A stretch of 64,000 nucleotides of DNA from G958295935 sp965224235 (GTDB lineage: Bacteria; Chloroflexota; Dehalococcoidia; Lucifugimonadales; Lucifugimonadaceae): contig CBDCYP010000001.1 of NCBI GenBank assembly GCA_965224235.1, forward strand, positions 992,001 to 1,056,000, in the 5' to 3' direction; not shown here. The text below holds more notes on this DNA, generated by a model. The model was not told the origin of the DNA. It saw nothing but the letters and a program-made list of their open reading frames with translations, and ran no database searches. Positions within the stretch are counted from its first letter, which is position 1.

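Overview
The window is GC-rich and encodes a biosynthetic and catabolic core (thrB, lysC, two polyprenyl-phosphate-type glycosyltransferases, an enolase-superfamily enzyme, an HpcH/HpaI-type aldolase, a COG3618-type amidohydrolase, a D-2-hydroxyacid dehydrogenase and a solute-binding lipoprotein). This mix, with many IS1182/IS256/IS110/IS5 insertions and an enormous extracellular repeat protein, suggests an uncultured Chloroflexota bacterium, perhaps of the SAR202/Dehalococcoidia type. That placement is inference; no rRNA or other phylogenetic marker is present.

Layout. 1-4.5 kb is a decaying defence-type region: an N6-adenine methyltransferase (5' end outside the window), an intact MNT antitoxin, a HEPN toxin gene with two in-frame stops, and a broken phospholipase-D-like gene. 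4.8-13.1 kb holds metabolic genes and one complete IS1182-like element. 13.3-16 kb is a nest of insertions (IS110 remnant, an inverted-repeat element, an intact IS1182-type copy). 16.1-21.5 kb is the ordinary core: a tightly packed minus-strand operon thrB-lysC-glycosyltransferase-CoA-binding protein-glycosyltransferase, then a divergent dehydrogenase. 22-25 kb is the remains of an integrative element (integrase fragment, small ribbon-helix-helix-like gene, replication-relaxation protein, HTH/coiled-coil/membrane protein, repeated palindromes) with a collagen-like lipoprotein whose 3' end was cut by an IS5-family end. 25.3-28.2 kb has an RHH/PIN toxin-antitoxin pair and a peptide-type solute-binding lipoprotein. 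28.4-31.35 kb is a three-level nest: an IS256 element contains a small inverted-repeat element, which contains a second IS1182-type copy.

The second half of the window (31664 to the last base) is one uninterrupted plus-strand reading frame of at least 10,779 codons with no stop. It starts with a signal peptide, continues with twelve GLUG-repeat modules of about 350-420 residues, then cadherin-like and fibronectin type III domains, and ends (within the window) in an array of a roughly 450-residue four-domain super-repeat whose copies are nearly identical at DNA level. It is predicted to be a giant secreted or surface adhesin of more than 1 MDa.

The 5' region of this gene is the most interesting part of the window. 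A run of 16 C lies 28 bp before the ATG, and a short upstream frame runs through the C-run and ends on the overlapping TGATG. Two hairpins lie further up, and a possible promoter takes its -35 box from the right end of the IS256 element. Together these suggest phase-variable, insertion-activated expression of a giant surface protein. Many accessory genes carry one-base lesions, mostly at mononucleotide runs, while the core genes are intact, so either real decay or assembly errors at homopolymers must be considered.
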